A DNA stretch of 64,000 nucleotides from Streptomyces sp. TN58 (GCF_001941845.1 NZ_CP018870.1:4000501-4064500), one strand, 5' to 3'; shown: positions 16,159 to 25,089, counted from the first letter of the stretch. Notes: a model not told the origin generated them from the letters alone. Made by a program: numbers and translations.

Positions 16159-17079
16159 TCAGGGCTGACGTCCGGCCCGGCTCGCCAGGGCGTTCATCGT
16201 GCGTGCCTGGAGCTCGCGCTCTGTCGCAGCCCGCACGAACTCCGCCACGTGTTCGGCTCCGACCAGCTCCTGGACCGCCCGTACCGTCCCCGCCGGCAGC
16301 GCCACGGGTGAGGAGCCCGCCGGCTGCGGGGTGCCGGCCGTTCCCAGGTGCCGCTGGAGGTGCCGGGTCGCGAAGAGCCGCATCGCCCGCGCCAGCTCCG
16401 CGTCCACGGTCTGCTGTGCCAGCGGCCGCAGCCGCCGCACCATCGTCGCCGCCTCCGCGGCGTCCGCGTCCGAGGGCGGCACCTGACCGAGGTAGCGCGC
16501 GAAGACGTGCTCGGTGGTGAACTCCAGGAACCGCGAGGCGATGTGCTCCACCTGGCCGCGCAGTTCCCGGAGGTGCCCGGTGATCGCCGTGAGCGGCACC
16601 CCGGCCGCGTACAACTCGGCGGCCACCGCGAGCTCCTGCGGGGACGGCACCAGGAACTGGTCCGGTCGCCCTGGAATCCGCTCCAGCACGCCCAGCTCGC
16701 AGGCCTCGCCCACCGCGTCGTCGTCCGGCAGGCCGCCGAACCGTTCGTTCAGCTCGTCCCGGCTGATCCGGGCAGCCTCCTCGTCGGTCCACGGCCCGTG
16801 CACCTCGGCGACCAGCCCCAGTACGCCGCCCAGGCCGCGCCCCGCGTCCCATGCCTCCAGCAGCTCCTTGATGGAGGCCAGGGTGTAGCCCCGGTCCAGC
16901 AGGTCGGCGATCTGGCGCAGCCGCGCCAGATGCGTGTCCCGATAGACGTTGGAGCGGCCCCGCCGCTCCGGCTTGGGCAGCAGACCGCGGTCCTGGTACG
17001 CGCGGATCGTGCGCACCGTCGCTCCGCTGTGGTGCGCCAGATCCTCGATCCGGTACTCGGCTACCGCCTGATCGGACAA
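16159..17079 (-). CDS. MerR-family transcriptional regulator
   Basis: A 306-residue MerR protein. The winged HTH occupies residues 8-75 (IEDLAHHSGATVRTIRAYQDRGLLPKP, then LLDRGYTLASIKELL). The C-terminal 220 residues are a long alpha-helical effector region lacking the Cys/His metal ligands of MerR/CueR, so an organic ligand is more likely. The adjacent co-oriented genes upstream (hydrolase/reductase fusion and M24 peptidase) are plausible targets but no MerR-type spacer-19 promoter was identified there. Confidence 0.9.
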   Translation of the reverse strand: MSDQAVAEYRIEDLAHHSGATVRTIRAYQDRGLLPKPERRGRSNVYRDTHLARLRQIADLLDRGYTLASIKELLEAWDAGRGLGGVLGLVAEVHGPWTDEEAARISRDELNERFGGLPDDDAVGEACELGVLERIPGRPDQFLVPSPQELAVAAELYAAGVPLTAITGHLRELRGQVEHIASRFLEFTTEHVFARYLGQVPPSDADAAEAATMVRRLRPLAQQTVDAELARAMRLFATRHLQRHLGTAGTPQPAGSSPVALPAGTVRAVQELVGAEHVAEFVRAATERELQARTMNALASRAGRQP

Positions 17080-17280
17080 TCCCGGCTCCCTACGACATGG
17101 CGGCCCGCCCGGCCGCGCCGACCGCGCCGGCCGCGGCCCGGGCGGCAGGTACGGCCGCGGGGTACTCGACCGCCCTGTACGGCGAGCGCTCCTGCGAGGG
17201 ATGGTACGACCGCCGGAAGGAGCGGGACATGGCCGTGCCGGGCTCTCTCCCCCCGGGCGGGGCAGGACACCGGTGCCCGC

Positions 17281-19071
17281 TCACAGCTTCGGCTCGATCC
17301 GTGCGATGCGCCGCAGGGCGCGCGGCGCGAAACGGGACATCCACAGGGCGCCCTTGGACTCGGGCGTGACCGGTACGACCGCCTCGTCGCGGACCACGGC
17401 GCGCAGGATCGCGTCGGCCACCTTCTCCGGAGGGAAGTTGCGCAGGCCGTAGAGCCGCGAGGAGCGTTCCTGGCGGCGTTTCTCCTCGGCCTCGTCGACT
17501 CCGGCGAAGCGCGAGGTGGCGGTGATGTTGGTGTTGACGATGCCCGGGCAGATCGCGGAGACCCCGATGGACTTCGAGGCGAGTTCCGCACGCAGGCACT
17601 GCGACAGCATCAGCACCGCGGCCTTGGAGGTGCTGTAGGCGGGCAGGGTGCGGGAGGGCAGATAGGCGGCGGCGGACGCGGTGTTGACGATGTGTCCGCC
17701 CTGGCCGCGGTCGGCCATCTGCTTTCCGAAGACGCGGCAGCCGTGGATGACGCCCCACAGGTTGACGTCCAGGACCTTCTTCCAGTCCTCGGCGGTGGTG
17801 TCGAGGAAGGCTCCGGACAGGCCGATGCCGGCGTTGTTGACCAGGACGTCGACGATTCCGTACTCGGCGGCGACCTTCGCCGCCAGTTTCTCCATCGCCT
17901 GCTCGTCACTGACGTCGACGCATTCCGCCCACGCCTCGGGGGCGCCGACGAGTCGGGCCATGTCGGCCGTGCGGGCCGCGCCCTCGCCGTCGCGGTCCAC
18001 CGCCACCACCCGTGCTCCCGCCTCGGCGAAGGCGAATGTGGTGGCCCGGCCGATGCCGCTGGCCGCTCCGGTGACCAGGACCAGCTGGCCCCCGAAGCGT
18101 TCGGCGTACCGTGCCGGCGCCTTCTGCCGAGGGGCCCGCGCGGCCGGCTCCTCCCGGGCGGCGACGAACTCGGCGATCCAGGAGGCCAGCTGGTCGGGCC
18201 TGGTGCGCGGGATCCAGTGCTTGGCCGGCAGGGTCCGCCGCAGCAGGTCCGGAGCCCAGCGCTCAAGATCGTCGTAGAGCCGCTCGGACAGGAACGCGTC
18301 CCCGGTCGGAGTGATCAGCTGCACAGGCACGTGCGCGTAGGCGTCGGGGCGCGGCCGGCGCAGCCTCGGCCGCACGTTGTCGCGGTAGAGCCAGGCGCCG
18401 TGCGCCGCGTCCGACCGCAGCGAGGCCGTCGGGTAGGAGCCGACCGGCACCTTCTCGACCCGCTGCAGCATCGTGGGCCACCGCTTGCCGAGGGGGCCGC
18501 GCCAGGCGAGCTCCGGCAGCACGGGAGTGTGCAGCAGGTAGACGTACCAGGACTTGGCGCCCTGGCCGAGGAGCTGCGCCGCCGCCCGGGGGGTCGGCCG
18601 CGACATGCGCCTCTTGATCCAGTGGCCGAAGTGGTCCAGGGAGGGGCCCGACATCGACGTGAAGGAGGCGATCCGGCCCTCCGTACGGCCGACCGTCGCG
18701 AACTCCCAGCCCTGTACAGAACCCCAGTCGTGGCCCACCAGGTGCACCGGCCGGTCCGGACTGACGGCGTCCGCCACCGCCAGGAAGTCGTCCGTCAGCT
18801 TCTCCAGGGTGAACCCGCCGCGCAGCGGCTGCGGCGCGGTGGAGCGCCCGTGGCCGCGTACGTCGTAGAGCACCACGTGGAAGCGGGCCGCGAGCCGCTC
18901 GGCGACCTCCGTCCAGACCTCCTTGCTGTCCGGGTAGCCGTGCACCAGCAGCACGGTCGGCCGGCCCCGCTCGCCGAGCTCGACCACGCACAACTCGACC
19001 CCGCCGGTGCGCACCCAGTGCTCCCGCGCACCGGGGAGCTCCGCCGCTCCCGCTCCGCTCACGCCGCTCAT
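17281..19071 (-). CDS. Alpha/beta-hydrolase - SDR fusion (EphD-like)
   Basis: The 596-residue chain fuses two enzymes. Residues 20-310 are an epoxide-hydrolase-like alpha/beta hydrolase: HGYPDSKEVW oxyanion region, nucleophile Asp115 in VGHDWGS, acid near Asp258 and His285 (AKHW). Residues 325-596 are a short-chain dehydrogenase: TGAASGIG at 334-341, NNAG at 412-415, Ser466 and the YSTSK catalytic pair at Tyr479/Lys483. Mycobacterial EphD has this same order and acts on lipid epoxides/mycolates. The start overlaps the end of the M24 gene by 4 bp (ATGA), so they are translationally coupled. Natural substrate here is unknown. Confidence 0.9.
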   Translation of the reverse strand: MSGVSGAGAAELPGAREHWVRTGGVELCVVELGERGRPTVLLVHGYPDSKEVWTEVAERLAARFHVVLYDVRGHGRSTAPQPLRGGFTLEKLTDDFLAVADAVSPDRPVHLVGHDWGSVQGWEFATVGRTEGRIASFTSMSGPSLDHFGHWIKRRMSRPTPRAAAQLLGQGAKSWYVYLLHTPVLPELAWRGPLGKRWPTMLQRVEKVPVGSYPTASLRSDAAHGAWLYRDNVRPRLRRPRPDAYAHVPVQLITPTGDAFLSERLYDDLERWAPDLLRRTLPAKHWIPRTRPDQLASWIAEFVAAREEPAARAPRQKAPARYAERFGGQLVLVTGAASGIGRATTFAFAEAGARVVAVDRDGEGAARTADMARLVGAPEAWAECVDVSDEQAMEKLAAKVAAEYGIVDVLVNNAGIGLSGAFLDTTAEDWKKVLDVNLWGVIHGCRVFGKQMADRGQGGHIVNTASAAAYLPSRTLPAYSTSKAAVLMLSQCLRAELASKSIGVSAICPGIVNTNITATSRFAGVDEAEEKRRQERSSRLYGLRNFPPEKVADAILRAVVRDEAVVPVTPESKGALWMSRFAPRALRRIARIEPKL

Positions 19072-19964
19072 GCTGCCTTCTCCTCCTCGGCCCAGCGCCG
19101 CACGTGCGGCAGGTCGTCGTCCAGCCAGAACGCGCTCTCCTCGGGGTCCCGGGAGTCGGTGACCACGAGTATCTCCTCGAACTTCGCGCCGGTGCCCCGG
19201 AAGCCCAGGTGCGGCTCCACCGCCCACAGGCCGGGCTGCGGCGGGTGGTCGGAGAAGCTGTAGGGGCTCCACAGCGGGGACCAGCCCTCACGGTGCCCGT
19301 GGAGGGCGTCGGAGGCCAGCCCCTTGAGGGACTGCGTGCCGAAACCGAAGGCCGTCGGCGACCAGCGCCGCTCCCTCACCCGGTCGATCTTGTGGGCGAT
19401 CACGCCGAAGGGATAGGCGCGGTGCCGGTTGGCGTACCCCTGCCGGTTCATCAGGCGCTCGACGTCCTCGTAGATCCCGCGCAGGGAGCGGCGCTCCCGT
19501 ATCCGCTCCAGGATCAGCGCCCGGTGCGCCCGGAGATCGGACATGAGCCGGTCCTGCACCGGATTGAGGCCGAGGCTGCCCGAATAGCCGATGTCCGCCG
19601 AGAAGCCCCTGTAGACGGGCGCCATGTCGAGGATGAACGGCATTCCCGGCTCCAGCCGCCGGCCGGTGGGGAAGAACTGCAGCGGTATGCGGAAGTTCGC
19701 GAAGGCGGTCCGGTCCCCGAACCAGGCGAACGGCAGGTGGAACCAGTCCCGGACGCCGCGTGCGCGCAGCCACTCCCGCTGCATCCGCGCGGCCTCGCGC
19801 TCGGTCACACCGGGCCGCAGCTGGGCTGCGACCGCCTCGGCGCACTCGTACGCGAGGCGCTGCACCTCTCTGAACCCGCTGAGGTCGGCGCCGGGCCGTC
19901 CGGTGATCCGTCCGGTGGAGCGTCCCGGGTGTCGTGCGGTGCGTTGCCTGGTGTCCCCAGCCAT
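19068..19964 (-). CDS. M24-family peptidase-like protein
   Basis: A 298-residue protein with the pita-bread fold of methionine/prolidase-type peptidases: EAVAAQLRPGVTEREAARM, FGDRTAFANFR, FILDMAPVYRGFSADIGYS, FGVIAHKIDRV and GLWAVEPHLGFRGTGAKFEEILVVT. Two Asp ligands, a His and the late Glu pair are present, so metal binding is plausible, though spacing differs from creatinase/prolidase. It is first in a two-gene operon with the hydrolase-SDR fusion. ATG 19964 was chosen; an upstream ATG at 20024 would extend into the promoter. Confidence 0.8.
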   Translation of the reverse strand: MAGDTRQRTARHPGRSTGRITGRPGADLSGFREVQRLAYECAEAVAAQLRPGVTEREAARMQREWLRARGVRDWFHLPFAWFGDRTAFANFRIPLQFFPTGRRLEPGMPFILDMAPVYRGFSADIGYSGSLGLNPVQDRLMSDLRAHRALILERIRERRSLRGIYEDVERLMNRQGYANRHRAYPFGVIAHKIDRVRERRWSPTAFGFGTQSLKGLASDALHGHREGWSPLWSPYSFSDHPPQPGLWAVEPHLGFRGTGAKFEEILVVTDSRDPEESAFWLDDDLPHVRRWAEEEKAA

Positions 19965-20059
19965 GTCAGCCGTCCATCCGTAGAGCCGTACGCGCCCGTA
20001 AGTTGACACTGATGAATGTGACAATGACCGGAGATCGCGTCAAGGGCCGTGCAGGGTCC

Positions 20060-20076
20060 TGTGGACAAAGTTGTCC
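20060..20076. other. DnaA box and inverted repeat
   Basis: TGTGGACAA at 20060-20068 is the reverse complement of the preferred DnaA box TTGTCCACA. GGACAA-AG-TTGTCC (20063-20076) makes a short inverted repeat in the divergent promoter region of the M24 gene and the ABC operon. Confidence 0.5.
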
Positions 20077-20180
20077 GGTCCACATCAGCCTCCAGTACGG
20101 GTATGTACGCCGTAAGGCGGAGACCGGATCCAGCTCCAGGTCTGACGCCTGGCGAGAACCACACCACTAACGTCGGATCC

Positions 20181-21170
20181 GTGACTGTCATCGCGACCGA
20201 AAGCCTGAGCAAGCGGTACCCCCGAGTGACCGCCCTCGACCGGCTCTCCCTGGACATCGGCCCCGGCGTGACCGGGCTCGTGGGTGCCAACGGAGCCGGC
20301 AAGTCCACGCTGATCAAGATTCTGCTGGGACTGTCCCCCGCCACCGAGGGCAGCGCCGCCGTGCTCGGCCTCGACGTCAATACGCATGGCAGCGCCATTC
20401 GTGAACGCGTCGGGTACATGCCCGAACACGACTGCCTGCCACCCGACGTCTCGGCCACCGAGTTCGTCGTCCACATGGCGCGCATGTCCGGACTGCCGCC
20501 GACCGCGGCCCGCGAGCGCACCGCCGACACCCTGCGCCACGTCGGGCTGTACGAGGAGCGCTACCGCCCCATCGGCGGGTACTCCACGGGCATGAAGCAG
20601 CGCGTCAAGCTCGCCCAGGCACTCGTCCACGACCCCCAGCTGGTCCTCCTGGACGAGCCGACCAACGGTCTGGACCCGGTCGGGCGCGACGAGATGCTCG
20701 GCTTGATCCGCCGCGTCTACACCGACTTCGGCATCTCCGTCCTGGTCACCTCCCACCTCCTCGGCGAGCTGGAGCGGACCTGCGACCACGTCGTGGTCGT
20801 CGACGGCGGCAAGCTGCTGCGCTCCAGCTCCACCAGCGACTTCACCCAGACCACCGCGACCCTGGCGGTCGAGGTCACCGACTCCGACGCCCACCCGGAC
20901 GGATCCGCCGCCCTGCGCAAGGCGCTCACCGAGGCCGGACTCACCCTGCACGCGGGCGAGGAGCAGGGCCTGCCCGGAGCCGGCCACATCCTCCTCGTCG
21001 AGGCTTCCGGCGAGCACACCTACGACACCATCCGCGACACCGTCGCCGAGCTGGGCATCGGCCTGGTCCGCATGGAGCAGCGCCGCCACCACATCGCGGA
21101 GGTCTTCCGCGACAACGACCAGCCCCCGTACACCGCTCAGCAGAAGGGAGCCGGTTCCGATGGCGCCTGA
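20181..21170 (+). CDS. ABC transporter ATP-binding protein (first)
   Basis: A 329-residue ATPase of an ABC-2 type exporter. Walker A is GANGAGKSTLIK, the signature is GYSTGMKQRVKLAQAL and Walker B is LVLLDEPTNGLDP. The GTG start at 20181 (VTVIATESLSKRYPRV) fits the domain. The 11-bp overlap with the following permease shows coupling. It heads a four-gene set of two ATPases and two permeases, as seen for heterodimeric drug or lipid exporters of unknown substrate. Confidence 0.9.
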   Translation: MTVIATESLSKRYPRVTALDRLSLDIGPGVTGLVGANGAGKSTLIKILLGLSPATEGSAAVLGLDVNTHGSAIRERVGYMPEHDCLPPDVSATEFVVHMARMSGLPPTAARERTADTLRHVGLYEERYRPIGGYSTGMKQRVKLAQALVHDPQLVLLDEPTNGLDPVGRDEMLGLIRRVYTDFGISVLVTSHLLGELERTCDHVVVVDGGKLLRSSSTSDFTQTTATLAVEVTDSDAHPDGSAALRKALTEAGLTLHAGEEQGLPGAGHILLVEASGEHTYDTIRDTVAELGIGLVRMEQRRHHIAEVFRDNDQPPYTAQQKGAGSDGA

Positions 21171-22047
21171 GACGTCGACGCAGATCCACAACATCGGCTA
21201 CCGGTCCTACGACGGACCGCGGCTCGGCCGTGCCTACGCCCGCAAGTCGCTCTTCTCCCAGTCCCTGCGCGGCGCCTACGGGCTCGGCCGGTCCGCCAAG
21301 TCCAAGGTCCTCCCGATGCTGCTCTTCGCGGTGATGTGCGTCCCGGCGCTGATCATCGTCGCGGTGGCCATCGCCGTGCCCGGTTCTACGGACCTGCCGA
21401 TCAAGTACACGACGTACGCCCTGACCACCCAGGTGGTCATCGGCCTCTACCTCGCCTCCCAGGCGCCGCAGTCCGTCTCGCGTGACCTGCGCTTCAAGAC
21501 GGTCCCGCTCTACTTCTCGCGGCCCATCGAGCGTGTCGACTACGTCGTCGCCAAGTACGCGGCCATGGCCTCGGCCATGTTCATCCTCACCGCGACCCCG
21601 CTGCTGATCATGTGGATCGGCGCGCTCCTGGCGAAGTTCGACTTCGCCGACCAGACCAAGGGATTCGGGCAAGGACTCGTGTCGGTTCTGCTGCTGTCGC
21701 TTCTCTTCTCCGGGATCGGCCTGGTGATGGCCGCGCTCACCCCGCGCCGCGGCTTCGGCGTCGCGGCGATCATCGCGGTGCTCCTGATCCCCTACGGGGC
21801 GGTCACCGCGGTACAGGGCATCGCCTACAGCACCGGGAACACGGGATCCATCGACTGGCTGGGCCTGTTCTCCCCGATCACCCTGATCGACGGCGTGCAG
21901 ACCGCGTTCCTCGGCGCCACCTCCGCCTTCCCCGGCGGAGAGGGCCCCTCGGCCGGCATCGGCTTCGTCTACCTGCTCGTCGCCCTCGGCCTGATCGCCG
22001 GCTCCTACGCCGCCCTGATGGCCCGCTACCGGAAGGCCGGGCTGTGA
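21160..22047 (+). CDS. ABC-2 type permease (first)
   Basis: A 295-residue integral membrane protein, with a conserved cytoplasmic N-terminus (IHNIGYRSYDGPRLG) then about six transmembrane helices, including VLPMLLFAVMCVPALIIVA and SVLLLSLLFSGIGLVMAAL. Its ATG overlaps the preceding ATPase and its TGA overlaps the next ATPase start by 4 bp. Confidence 0.88.
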   Translation: MAPETSTQIHNIGYRSYDGPRLGRAYARKSLFSQSLRGAYGLGRSAKSKVLPMLLFAVMCVPALIIVAVAIAVPGSTDLPIKYTTYALTTQVVIGLYLASQAPQSVSRDLRFKTVPLYFSRPIERVDYVVAKYAAMASAMFILTATPLLIMWIGALLAKFDFADQTKGFGQGLVSVLLLSLLFSGIGLVMAALTPRRGFGVAAIIAVLLIPYGAVTAVQGIAYSTGNTGSIDWLGLFSPITLIDGVQTAFLGATSAFPGGEGPSAGIGFVYLLVALGLIAGSYAALMARYRKAGL

Positions 22048-22955
22048 CCACCATCGACATCGACCACACCTCCCGCTGGTTCGGGAACGTCGTCGCCGTC
22101 AACGACGTGACGATGCGCATCGGCCCCGGTGTCACGGGACTGCTGGGCCCCAACGGCGCGGGCAAGTCCACGCTCATCAACATGATGGGCGGCTTCCTCG
22201 CCCCCTCCACGGGCACCGTCACCCTCGACGGTGCTCCGATCTGGCGCAACGAGCAGATCTACAAGCAGGTGGGCGTCGTGCCCGAGCGCGAGGCGATGTA
22301 CGACTTCCTCACCGGCCGTGAGTTCGTCGTCGCGAACGCCGAGCTCCACGGCCTCGACGACGCGGCCGCGCAGCGCGCACTCGCCACCGTCGAGATGGAG
22401 TACGCGCAGGACCGCAAGATCTCCACCTACTCCAAGGGCATGCGCCAGCGCGTCAAGATGGCGTCCGCCCTGGTCCACGACCCGTCCGTGCTGCTCCTGG
22501 ACGAGCCGTTCAACGGGATGGACCCCCGTCAGCGCATGCAGCTGATGGACCTGCTGCGCCGCATGGGAGACGAAGGACGCACCGTCCTGTTCTCCTCCCA
22601 CATCCTGGAGGAGGTCGAGCAGCTCGCCTCCCACATCGAGGTGGTCGTGGCCGGACGGCACGCCGCCTCCGGCGACTTCCGCAAGATCCGCCGCCTGATG
22701 ACGGACCGCCCGCACCGCTACCTCGTCCGCTCCTCCGACGACCGGGCCCTCGCGGCGGCCCTCATCGCCGACCCCTCCACGGCCGGCATCGAGGTCGACC
22801 TGAAGGAGGGCGCGCTGCGCATCCAGGCCGTCGACTTCGGCCGCTTCACGGAACTGCTGCCCGTCGTGGCCCGACAGCACGGCATCCGGCTGCTGACGGT
22901 CTCGCCCTCGGACGAGTCCCTTGAGTCGGTCTTCTCCTACCTCGTCACGGCCTGA
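22044..22955 (+). CDS. ABC transporter ATP-binding protein (second)
   Basis: A 303-residue ATPase with Walker A GPNGAGKSTLIN, signature TYSKGMRQRVKMASAL and Walker B VLLLDEPFNGMDP. It begins with GTG at 22044 overlapping the permease stop. Together with the first ATPase it would energise the two permeases; the Gly-Met-Arg/Lys signature is that of ABC-2 exporters rather than importers. Confidence 0.9.
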   Translation: MTTIDIDHTSRWFGNVVAVNDVTMRIGPGVTGLLGPNGAGKSTLINMMGGFLAPSTGTVTLDGAPIWRNEQIYKQVGVVPEREAMYDFLTGREFVVANAELHGLDDAAAQRALATVEMEYAQDRKISTYSKGMRQRVKMASALVHDPSVLLLDEPFNGMDPRQRMQLMDLLRRMGDEGRTVLFSSHILEEVEQLASHIEVVVAGRHAASGDFRKIRRLMTDRPHRYLVRSSDDRALAAALIADPSTAGIEVDLKEGALRIQAVDFGRFTELLPVVARQHGIRLLTVSPSDESLESVFSYLVTA

Positions 22956-22970
22956 AAGGAGCTGGCACCC

Positions 22971-23696
22971 ATGTACGTGTACAACCCCACCGTCGCCCGG
23001 CTCACCTACCGGGCCCTGCTCGGCCGGCGCCGCGCACTGATCCTCTTCGCGCTTCCCGCGCTGCTGATCGTCATCGCCGTCGCCGTCCGCGCCTTCACGG
23101 GTGTGGACGACAAGGTCGCGGCGGACCTGCTCGGCGGCTTCGCCCTCGCCACGATGGTCCCGCTGATCGGCGTGATCGCCGGCACCGGCGCCATCGGCCC
23201 CGAGATCGACGACGGCTCCATCGTCTACCTGCTGGCGAAGCCGGTGAAGCGCCCGACGATCATCATGACCAAGCTGATCGTGGCCGTCGCCGTCACCATG
23301 GCGTTCTCCGCGATCCCGACCCTGATCGCCGGGTACATCCTCAACGGCAACGGCCAGCAGATCGCCATCGCCTACACGATCGCCGCACTCGTGGCCTCGA
23401 TCGCCTACAGCGCGCTGTTCCTGCTGCTGGGCACCGTCAGCCGGCACGCGGTCGTCTTCGGCCTGGTGTACGCCCTCATCTGGGAGTCGCTCTTCGGCAG
23501 CCTCGTCTCGGGCGCCAAGACCCTCAGCGTCCAGCAGTGGGCCCTGGCCCTCGCCGAGAAGGTCGCCGGGCAGGGCTACGTCGACGCCACGGTGGGCCTG
23601 CCCACCGCCTCGGTCCTCCTTGTGGTGGTCACCGTCGGAGCGACGGTCTACGCGGGCCAGAAGCTGCGCCGCCTCACCCTGGCCGGCGAGGAGTAA
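22971..23696 (+). CDS. ABC-2 type permease (second)
   Basis: A 241-residue membrane protein starting MYVYNPTVARLTYRALLGRR with about six helices. It follows the second ATPase by 15 nt with AAAGGAG as ribosome binding site and ends the operon before a strong hairpin. Confidence 0.88.
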   Translation: MYVYNPTVARLTYRALLGRRRALILFALPALLIVIAVAVRAFTGVDDKVAADLLGGFALATMVPLIGVIAGTGAIGPEIDDGSIVYLLAKPVKRPTIIMTKLIVAVAVTMAFSAIPTLIAGYILNGNGQQIAIAYTIAALVASIAYSALFLLLGTVSRHAVVFGLVYALIWESLFGSLVSGAKTLSVQQWALALAEKVAGQGYVDATVGLPTASVLLVVVTVGATVYAGQKLRRLTLAGEE

Positions 23697-23721
23697 GCCG
23701 CCCGCCGTACCGCGCGTGACC

Positions 23722-23755
23722 GTGCCCCGCCCGGCCCATCGGCCAGGCGGGGCAC
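23722..23755 (+). terminator. Terminator of the ABC operon
   Basis: GTGCCCCGCC and GGCGGGGCAC form a perfect 10-bp GC stem with a 14-nt loop, 25 nt past the last permease stop. No long U-tract follows, as is common in Streptomyces. Confidence 0.75.
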
Positions 23756-23779
23756 AGCTTTGCGGGTCATCATCGGTGC

Positions 23780-24448
23780 ATGAGCGAGCGAACCGACCCG
23801 GAGCCCTCCCGGCCCCTGCGGTCCTGGATACGTTCCTCGCCCGGAACGCACATCTGGCTGCTGATCATCGCCGTGACCAGCGTCATCGTCGCGATAGCCC
23901 CCGACCAGGTGGACCGCGTCCTGCTGCACCGCAACAGCAGCAACATCCACCAGCTCGTCCAGCACCCCGTCCGCGCACTCATCAGCAGCGCGTTCTGGAT
24001 CGCCAACCCCGCCTCACTGGCCCTCTACGCCGTGCTCTTCGAGGTGTTCCACGCCCCCGTCGAACGCTGGCTCGGAACCCTGCGCTGGCTCGTGATCGTG
24101 GCCACCGCCCATGTGGTCGCCACCCTGATCAGCCAGAAGGTCCTTCTGACGGCCATCCAGGACCACCGCGCCCCGCGCAGCATGACCCATGTCGTCGACA
24201 TCGGCGTCAGCTACGGGCTCGCGGCCTCCATCGGAGTCCTCACATACCGGCTCCCCCACCCCTGGCGCTGGGTGTACCTCGCCGGAGCGATCGCCTTCTT
24301 CGGGATCCCCCTCGTCACCGGCGGGACCTTCACCGACCTCGGACACGGCATCGCGCTGGCCGTCGGACTGCTGGCCTGGCCGCTTACGCGCGGCGTTGTT
24401 TCACGTGAAACAACGCCGACGTTTCACGTGAAACGGGGCCACCCTTAG
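23780..24448 (+). CDS. Rhomboid-like membrane protein
   Basis: The 222-residue protein has about six helices, a cytoplasmic N-terminus and the Streptomyces rhomboid-like pattern (HQLVQHPVRALISSAFWI, FEVFHAPVERWLG, SYGLAASIGVL, FTDLGHGIALAVGLL). The catalytic GxSG serine of true rhomboid proteases is replaced by VSYGLAAS, with a serine but no clear dyad histidine arrangement, so activity is doubtful. The last 18 residues are largely translated from two parS sites. The stop codon overlaps the stop of the convergent response regulator gene. Confidence 0.8.
   Translation: MSERTDPEPSRPLRSWIRSSPGTHIWLLIIAVTSVIVAIAPDQVDRVLLHRNSSNIHQLVQHPVRALISSAFWIANPASLALYAVLFEVFHAPVERWLGTLRWLVIVATAHVVATLISQKVLLTAIQDHRAPRSMTHVVDIGVSYGLAASIGVLTYRLPHPWRWVYLAGAIAFFGIPLVTGGTFTDLGHGIALAVGLLAWPLTRGVVSRETTPTFHVKRGHP
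24398..24411. other. parS site (perfect) in rhomboid-like gene
   Basis: GTTTCACGTGAAAC, read in frame as VSRE. The symmetry continues outside the core: the 28 bases 24391-24418 form a perfect palindrome. Confidence 0.93.
24421..24434. other. parS site (perfect) in rhomboid-like gene
   Basis: Second GTTTCACGTGAAAC 23 bp downstream of the previous one, read in frame as FHVK at the C-terminus of the rhomboid-like protein. Confidence 0.93.
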
Positions 24449-25089
24449 GGGGTGTCCGCGTTCGCGATCCCGTGCTCCCACGCCCAGGCGGCGATGCCCA
24501 CCCGGTTCCTGGCCCCGGTCTTCGCCTGGATGTTCGCGATGTGGGTCTTGGCGGTGCCCGCGGTGATGAACAGCTCCGCGCCGATCTCGGCATTGGTGAG
24601 CCCCCGCGCCACCAGCCGTACGATGTCCAGCTCCCGCGCCGTCAGGGGATGGTCCACTGGCCGGGCGGCCGGAGCAGGCTGCGTCAGCCGGCTCAGCAGC
24701 CGTACCGTGATCTGCGGGCTGATCAGGGTGTCTCCCGCCATCGCGGCCCGTACGCCCTCGATCAGCAGCGCCGGTCCGGACCGTTTCAGCAGAAATCCGC
24801 AGGCGCCGTTGCGCAGTGCGGTGTGTACGTACTCGTCGAGGTCGAAGGTGGTCACCACCACCACCCGTGTCTCGGGGGCCAGCAGCCGGGTCACCTCCAG
24901 CCCGTCGAGCCGCGGCATCCGGATGTCCGCGAGCACCACGTCGGGCCGCAGCTGCCGGGCCAGCGCCACCGCGCTCACGCCGTCCGCCGCCTCCCCCACG
25001 ACGGTCATGTCCGGCTGCGAGTCGAGGATCAGCCGGAATCCGCTGCGGATGTCCTCTTGGTCGTCGGCTATCAGGATGCGTGTGGTCAC
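24445..25089 (-). CDS. NarL/LuxR-type response regulator
   Basis: A 214-residue regulator with receiver domain (residues 1-120: DDQEDIR acidic pocket, phospho-acceptor Asp in VVLADIRMP, conserved Thr in VVVTTFD and Lys in FLLKRS) and a LuxR-type HTH (LTARELDIVRLVARGLTNAEIGAELFITAGTAK). It follows the histidine kinase gene by 10 nt on the same strand. It presumably binds DNA when phosphorylated; an 18-bp inverted repeat ahead of the kinase gene is a candidate target. Confidence 0.95.
   Translation of the reverse strand: MTTRILIADDQEDIRSGFRLILDSQPDMTVVGEAADGVSAVALARQLRPDVVLADIRMPRLDGLEVTRLLAPETRVVVVTTFDLDEYVHTALRNGACGFLLKRSGPALLIEGVRAAMAGDTLISPQITVRLLSRLTQPAPAARPVDHPLTARELDIVRLVARGLTNAEIGAELFITAGTAKTHIANIQAKTGARNRVGIAAWAWEHGIANADTP

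Noticed and set aside
17097..17369. Small + strand frame between MerR and hydrolase-SDR genes
   Set aside because: Ala/Arg composition, no homology and overlap with the 3' end of the fusion gene.
16348..19263. 971-codon + strand frame
   Set aside because: It opposes the MerR and hydrolase-SDR genes, which have clear domains. The frame's product is Arg/Pro/Gly-rich with no fold.
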